Source: Promicromonosporaceae bacterium
GTDB taxonomy: Bacteria > Actinomycetota > Actinomycetes > Actinomycetales > Cellulomonadaceae
NCBI GenBank assembly: GCA_009780755.1
Contig: WQZL01000099.1
Span: 1 to 9,045, forward strand
Length of the DNA stretch: 9,045 nt
Direction: 5' to 3'
The first letter of the stretch is position 1. Each line of letters begins with the position of its first letter. The notes under the pieces were generated by a model. The model was not told the DNA's origin. It did not search any database and worked only from the letters and a program-made list of their open reading frames with translations. A program made the translations under genes and the position numbers. Positions 6,552 through 9,045 of this stretch are shown here, piece by piece.

Positions 6552-7588
6552 CCGCGCAGGCTCCAACCACCCCGCCAAACGGCGTGCCTCGCCGGGCGTC
6601 GGTAATCGATGTTGCCCGCCTGGCCGAAGTGTCCGTGGGCACGGTATCGAACGTACTCAACCGCCCCGAGCGGGTGGCAGCGGCCACCCGCAGCCGAGTT
6701 GAGGCCGCCATCGAGCAGCTGAACTTCGTGCCCAATAGCGCGGCCCGGCAGCTACGCGTCGGGGCGGCGAAAATGGTTGGCTCCATCGTGCTCGACCTAG
6801 CTAACCCGTTCTTCATGGAGGTGGCCCGTGGCTTGCAGGACCGCCTGGAGCTAGATGATTGGGCGCTGATGCTGGCCGCCTCTGATGGCTCACCGGAGCG
6901 CGAGGCGCAATTTCTTAGGATGTTTGAGCAGCATGGTGTCGGCGGGGTGGCCGTGGTGCCCTCCCAAGACCGTATCGACGAGCTGGCGGCGCTTGCCGAG
7001 CGCGGGGTGCCCGTGGTGCTGATGGATTTGGCTTCCCCGGTGCCGGAAATCTCGTCGGTGGCAGTGGACGATGTGGCAGGGGGTCGCATGGCCGCCCAAC
7101 ACCTGCTGAGTATGGGGCATGAGCGCATCGCCATGCTGAACGGCCCACACACGGTGCATCAGTGCCGCGACCGGCGGGAGGGAGTGACCTCTGCGCTGCG
7201 GGCTGCCGGACTCGACCCGGCGGTGGCGTTCCACGAGCTGACGGTGCCGATGAACGCCCGCGGCGGCGAGCTGGGGGCAAATGCGTTGCTTAGCCAGCAG
7301 GCGGGGCAGCGGGCCACGGCGGTGGTGTGCGTAAACGACATGGTGGCGCTCGGCGCGCTGCGCACGGTGCGTTTGGCCGGCCTGGATGTGCCAGGAGACC
7401 TGGCCATCGTCGGGTACGACGATGTGGCTTTCGCAGGTGAGTTGCTGGTGCCGCTTTCCTCGGTACGCCGCCCATCGCACACGCTAGGTTCGACGGCCGC
7501 CGATTTGTTGCTGCGCCCGCCCGGCCAAGAGGCCGTACAGGTGGTCTACCCACCCCAACTAGTAGTCCGCGCCTCCACCGCCGGATAA
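6548..7588 (+). CDS. LacI-family transcriptional regulator
   Basis: A 346-residue repressor-type regulator that probably controls the pectin-use genes in response to a sugar. The N-terminal helix-turn-helix is clear (SVIDVARLAEVSVGTVSNVL, 18-37), followed by the hinge-helix region VPNSAARQLRVG (61-72) that inserts into operator DNA, and a periplasmic-binding-protein-like effector domain (about 77-340) with GSIVLDLANPFF (78-89), VAVDDVAGGRMAAQHL (171-186) and the late IVGYDDVAFAGELLVPLSSV (287-306). The TTG start at 6548 is chosen because AAGGCGAGG lies 5 nt upstream and there is no better in-frame start before the helix-turn-helix. It overlaps the GH28 stop by 4 nt (TTGA), so it is made with the operon and probably autoregulated. 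Inducer is unknown; a galacturonate-pathway sugar is likely from context. Confidence 0.92.
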   Translation: MTAQAPTTPPNGVPRRASVIDVARLAEVSVGTVSNVLNRPERVAAATRSRVEAAIEQLNFVPNSAARQLRVGAAKMVGSIVLDLANPFFMEVARGLQDRLELDDWALMLAASDGSPEREAQFLRMFEQHGVGGVAVVPSQDRIDELAALAERGVPVVLMDLASPVPEISSVAVDDVAGGRMAAQHLLSMGHERIAMLNGPHTVHQCRDRREGVTSALRAAGLDPAVAFHELTVPMNARGGELGANALLSQQAGQRATAVVCVNDMVALGALRTVRLAGLDVPGDLAIVGYDDVAFAGELLVPLSSVRRPSHTLGSTAADLLLRPPGQEAVQVVYPPQLVVRASTAG

Positions 7589-7630
7589 CACCTCGCCGGT
7601 TGTGCCCCCCTCGGTGGCTGAGCCTGCGCG

Positions 7631-7653
7631 CCGAATCACCGTATGATATTCGG
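7631..7653 (+). promoter_or_regulatory. Candidate promoter and operator of the toxin-antitoxin pair
   Basis: CCGAAT (7631-7636) and ATTCGG (7648-7653) form an inverted repeat. Between them is TATGAT (7642-7647), one mismatch from the TATAAT -10 consensus. No good -35 box is seen at the usual distance. A palindrome over the -10 element is the layout expected of an autoregulated toxin-antitoxin promoter, about 90 nt before the antitoxin start. The rest of 7589-7742 shows nothing else I can support. Confidence 0.4.
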
Positions 7654-7742
7654 ATACACCGAGTCGAAACACCGGCTTCTGCGATTCGTTGAGGCTCGCG
7701 CCTGTCGGGGACGTAGGGCAGATTTTGTGGGAGACTGGAAGC

Positions 7743-8015
7743 ATGAACGCCATGCTTGAAGCAGCCCCGGTTCTACGCTGGGCAGATCGGTTAAGCCCTG
7801 CACAGCGCGAGCACCTGCGTCTCATCGTCAGCAACGATGACGTGCTGCCCCCCATCGAGGAGGAGGCAGAAACTGAGTCAGCCGACGCCATAGAGAAGTG
7901 GTTGAGAACCACGGTTAAAGCGACATGTGAACGTGTTGATGCGGGCGAGGGCTTCTTCTTGTCTCTTGATGAATCGCTGGCCCGGGTCGAAGCGCGACTA
8001 GTAGAAGCTGTCTGA
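7743..8015 (+). CDS. Antitoxin of type II toxin-antitoxin system (ParD/RelB-like)
   Basis: A 90-residue acidic protein directly before a ParE/RelE-type toxin. The C-terminal part (VDAGEGFFLSLDESLARVEARL, about 65-86) has the helical, charged look of the toxin-wrapping tail of ParD-like antitoxins. The N-terminal half (LRWADRLSPAQREHLRLIVS, then the acidic PPIEEEAETES) is less familiar and I see no clear ribbon-helix-helix signature. The start is the ATG at 7743, after GGAAGC; an in-frame TTG lies 54 nt upstream and a second ATG three codons in, so the exact start is moderately certain. Its TGA overlaps the toxin's ATG by 1 nt. Base composition is visibly more AT-rich than the catabolic genes, consistent with horizontal arrival. 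The call rests mostly on its partner. Confidence 0.72.
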   Translation: MNAMLEAAPVLRWADRLSPAQREHLRLIVSNDDVLPPIEEEAETESADAIEKWLRTTVKATCERVDAGEGFFLSLDESLARVEARLVEAV

Positions 8016-8332
8016 TGGTGATGCGGTACGCAGTTGTGCTTGAAGGCGAGGCCCAAGAGCAGTTGGAAAATCTGGCGTTGTACATTGCCGAACAGGGAGA
8101 TCCTGTTGCCGCACTCAAATACACGACAAGAATCAAGGTGTTCTGCGAGAGTCTGTCTTCGTTCCCCAAGCGGGGCAGGCTCCGCAGCGACATTCATGAG
8201 AGCCTGTACTTGATCGGGTTTGAGAGGCGGGTCAGTATTACTTATCGGATAAACGAGACCAATGCGACGGTGACCATCGTTGGCATCTACTATGACGGGC
8301 AGGACTGGGAGGCTCGTCAGGTCGATTCGTGA
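8015..8332 (+). CDS. Type II toxin, ParE/RelE superfamily
   Basis: A 105-residue protein with the ParE/RelE fold pattern: an early strand (RYAVVLEGEA), two helices (QEQLENLALYIAEQGDPVAALKY split around GDP), then SLSSFPKRGRLRSDI (46-60), LYLIGFERRVSITYRI (64-79) and the closing strands VTIVGIYYDGQDWE (86-99). The FPKRGR and GIYYDGQDWE blocks are especially typical of the ParE-like branch, whose members target gyrase; RelE members instead cut mRNA on the ribosome, and I cannot decide activity from sequence. The ATG at 8015 overlaps the antitoxin stop (TGATG); a second ATG two codons later is possible. It sits between the pectin operon and the pyr operon and has no evident link to either. Confidence 0.87.
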   Translation: MVMRYAVVLEGEAQEQLENLALYIAEQGDPVAALKYTTRIKVFCESLSSFPKRGRLRSDIHESLYLIGFERRVSITYRINETNATVTIVGIYYDGQDWEARQVDS

Positions 8333-8387
8333 CCGTCTGTTCGCGGACGCGTGGTTCGGTGGGGTAGCGTACTGGGCAGCAAGGCAC

Positions 8388-8421
8388 CCTTTAAGACCGT
8401 CCCGTGAGGCGGAGAAGGAGG
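8388..8421 (+). promoter_or_regulatory. PyrR-binding RNA hairpin over the pyrR ribosome binding site
   Basis: TCCCGTGAGGC (8400-8410) matches the core UCCNGNGAGGY of the PyrR-binding consensus. The fold also fits: upper stem 8397-8401 with 8408-8412 (one U-G pair), hexaloop CCGUGA (8402-8407, pattern CNGNGA), a purine bulge AAGA on the 5' side (8393-8396), and a lower stem CCTTT (8388-8392) with GAAGG (8414-8418). The lower stem covers part of the Shine-Dalgarno GAAGGAGG (8414-8421). PyrR bound with UMP/UTP would stabilise the hairpin and block translation, as reported for mycobacteria, rather than acting through a terminator; I see none in the leader. Confidence 0.75.
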
Positions 8422-8427
8422 TCCGTA

Positions 8428-8970
8428 GTGACTGCTGTACTGGGCGCAGACGACATTTCCAGGGCGTTGACCCGCATCGCCCACGAGATCGTGGAGCGCG
8501 CCAAGGGCGCCGCCGACGTGGTACTCCTCGGTATTCCCACCCGTGGCGTCCCCCTGGCGAACCGACTCGCGGGGCGCTTGGCCGCCATCGATCCGACCTT
8601 CGATCCTGCCACCGCTGTGGGCGAACTCGATGTGACGATGTACCGAGACGATCTGCACCGCAATCCAACTCGCGCCGTTGGCGCTACCCGAATGCCCGCC
8701 GCTGGTGTCGAAGGTAAAACCGTAGTGCTGGTGGATGACGTGCTGTACTCCGGTCGCACCATCCGCGCCGCGCTCGATGCGATCAGTGACCTTGGGCGCC
8801 CCGCCGCCGTGCGGCTCGCCTGCCTGGTGGATCGCGGCCACCGGGAGCTACCGATCCGACCCGACTTCGTAGGGAAGAACCTGCCCACCTCGACGGAGGA
8901 ACGGGTGCAGGTGCGACTAGCGGAAACCGATGGTAAGGATGAGGTTGTGATTTTGGGGGGTGAGAAGTGA
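8428..8970 (+). CDS. pyrR: Bifunctional pyr operon RNA-binding regulator / uracil phosphoribosyltransferase PyrR
   Basis: A 180-residue cytoplasmic protein that binds pyr mRNA to shut down pyrimidine synthesis when UMP is plentiful and can also convert uracil and PRPP to UMP. The PRPP-binding loop is clear (TVVLVDDVLYSGRTIRAAL), as are LGIPTRGVPLA, GELDVTMYRDDL and the family signature VDRGHRELPIRPDFVGKNLPTS (split around the proline). Length is normal for PyrR. The GTG at 8428 is chosen because a near-perfect GAAGGAGGT lies 5 nt before it; the in-frame GTG at 8404 would add an Arg-rich extension and lies inside the regulatory hairpin. Its stop overlaps the pyrB start by 4 nt. It is the first gene of the pyr operon. 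Confidence 0.96.
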   Translation: MTAVLGADDISRALTRIAHEIVERAKGAADVVLLGIPTRGVPLANRLAGRLAAIDPTFDPATAVGELDVTMYRDDLHRNPTRAVGATRMPAAGVEGKTVVLVDDVLYSGRTIRAALDAISDLGRPAAVRLACLVDRGHRELPIRPDFVGKNLPTSTEERVQVRLAETDGKDEVVILGGEK

Positions 8971-9045
8971 GGCATTTGTTGGCTGCTGCCGATCTGAGTC
9001 GGGAGGAGGCCGTCGCGCTGCACGACACCGCCGAGCAGATGGCCG
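8967..9045 (+). CDS. pyrB: Aspartate carbamoyltransferase catalytic chain (5' part)
   Basis: Only the first 26 codons are in the window. The start GTG overlaps the pyrR stop (GTGA), preceded by a G-rich stretch. The visible protein RHLLAAADLSREEAVALHDTAEQMA matches the N terminus of PyrB, where RHLLsaaDLSRdEA is a common opening. PyrB joins carbamoyl phosphate and aspartate in the first committed step of pyrimidine synthesis. The catalytic loops lie outside the window, so the call rests on this short match and on pyrR-pyrB being a standard gene order. Confidence 0.85.
   Translation, partial: MRHLLAAADLSREEAVALHDTAEQMA

Noticed and set aside
5955..6578. A 207-codon open frame on the - strand opposite the GH28 gene
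   Set aside because: It lies antisense to the conserved GH28 motifs, and the protein resembles no family.
7575..7617. A terminator after the LacI gene formed by CCACCG and CGGTGG
   Set aside because: The stem is only 6 bp, starts inside the gene, has a loop of over 30 nt and no T-tract.
8340..8370. A pyr promoter with TAGCGT (8365-8370) as -10 box
   Set aside because: The match is weak and no -35 box lies at a proper distance. It would fit the leader length, but I cannot support it.
8404..8427. An upstream GTG start for pyrR adding an Arg-rich extension
   Set aside because: That GTG lies in the loop of the PyrR-binding hairpin and lacks its own ribosome site, while GTG 8428 has a near-perfect one and gives the normal PyrR N terminus.
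7559..8668. A 369-codon open frame on the - strand
   Set aside because: It runs antisense across the end of the LacI gene, the toxin-antitoxin pair and pyrR, all of which have clear family motifs and starts. Its translation is low-complexity and Ser/Arg-rich with no recognisable domain.

Overview
The window comes from a GC-rich bacterium, most likely an actinobacterium (Actinomycetota). The clues are GC-biased third codon positions, GTG and TTG starts, a pyrR-pyrB arrangement with a PyrR RNA site over the ribosome binding site, and short dispersed palindromes. I cannot place it below phylum. All genes I support lie on the + strand.

Positions 1-1930 hold the end of a carbohydrate ABC importer: the 3' part of a MalG-type permease, then a lipoprotein sugar-binding protein, closed by a strong hairpin terminator. 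Positions 1931-2117 are non-coding and carry two repeat elements, a short palindromic unit and an 87-bp imperfect palindrome.

Positions 2118-7588 look like one catabolic operon: a small three- or four-helix membrane protein of unknown function, an altronate dehydratase family enzyme (uxaA), a GH43-family glycosidase, a GH28 (polygalacturonase-family) enzyme and a LacI-family regulator. Genes overlap by 1-4 nt or lie 12 nt apart, except for a 127-nt gap between the GH43 and GH28 genes that holds a striking three-armed repeat. Neither glycosidase has a signal peptide. The natural reading is that pectin-derived oligosaccharides are imported by the ABC transporter, trimmed in the cytoplasm by the GH28 and GH43 enzymes, and the released galacturonate goes through altronate to 2-keto-3-deoxygluconate, under LacI-type control. 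The other enzymes of that route (UxaC, UxaB, KDG kinase and aldolase) are not in the window.

Positions 7589-8332 hold a ParD/RelB-like antitoxin and ParE/RelE-like toxin pair with a candidate palindrome-embedded promoter. Positions 8333-9045 start the pyrimidine biosynthesis operon: an RNA leader with a good match to the PyrR-binding hairpin, pyrR, and the start of pyrB.

The most unusual observations are a palindromic repeat unit that sits in frame inside the GH43 gene and matches an intergenic copy about 2.4 kb away, the three-armed inverted/direct repeat before the GH28 gene that allows two mutually exclusive hairpins, and the PyrR hairpin that covers part of the pyrR Shine-Dalgarno sequence.
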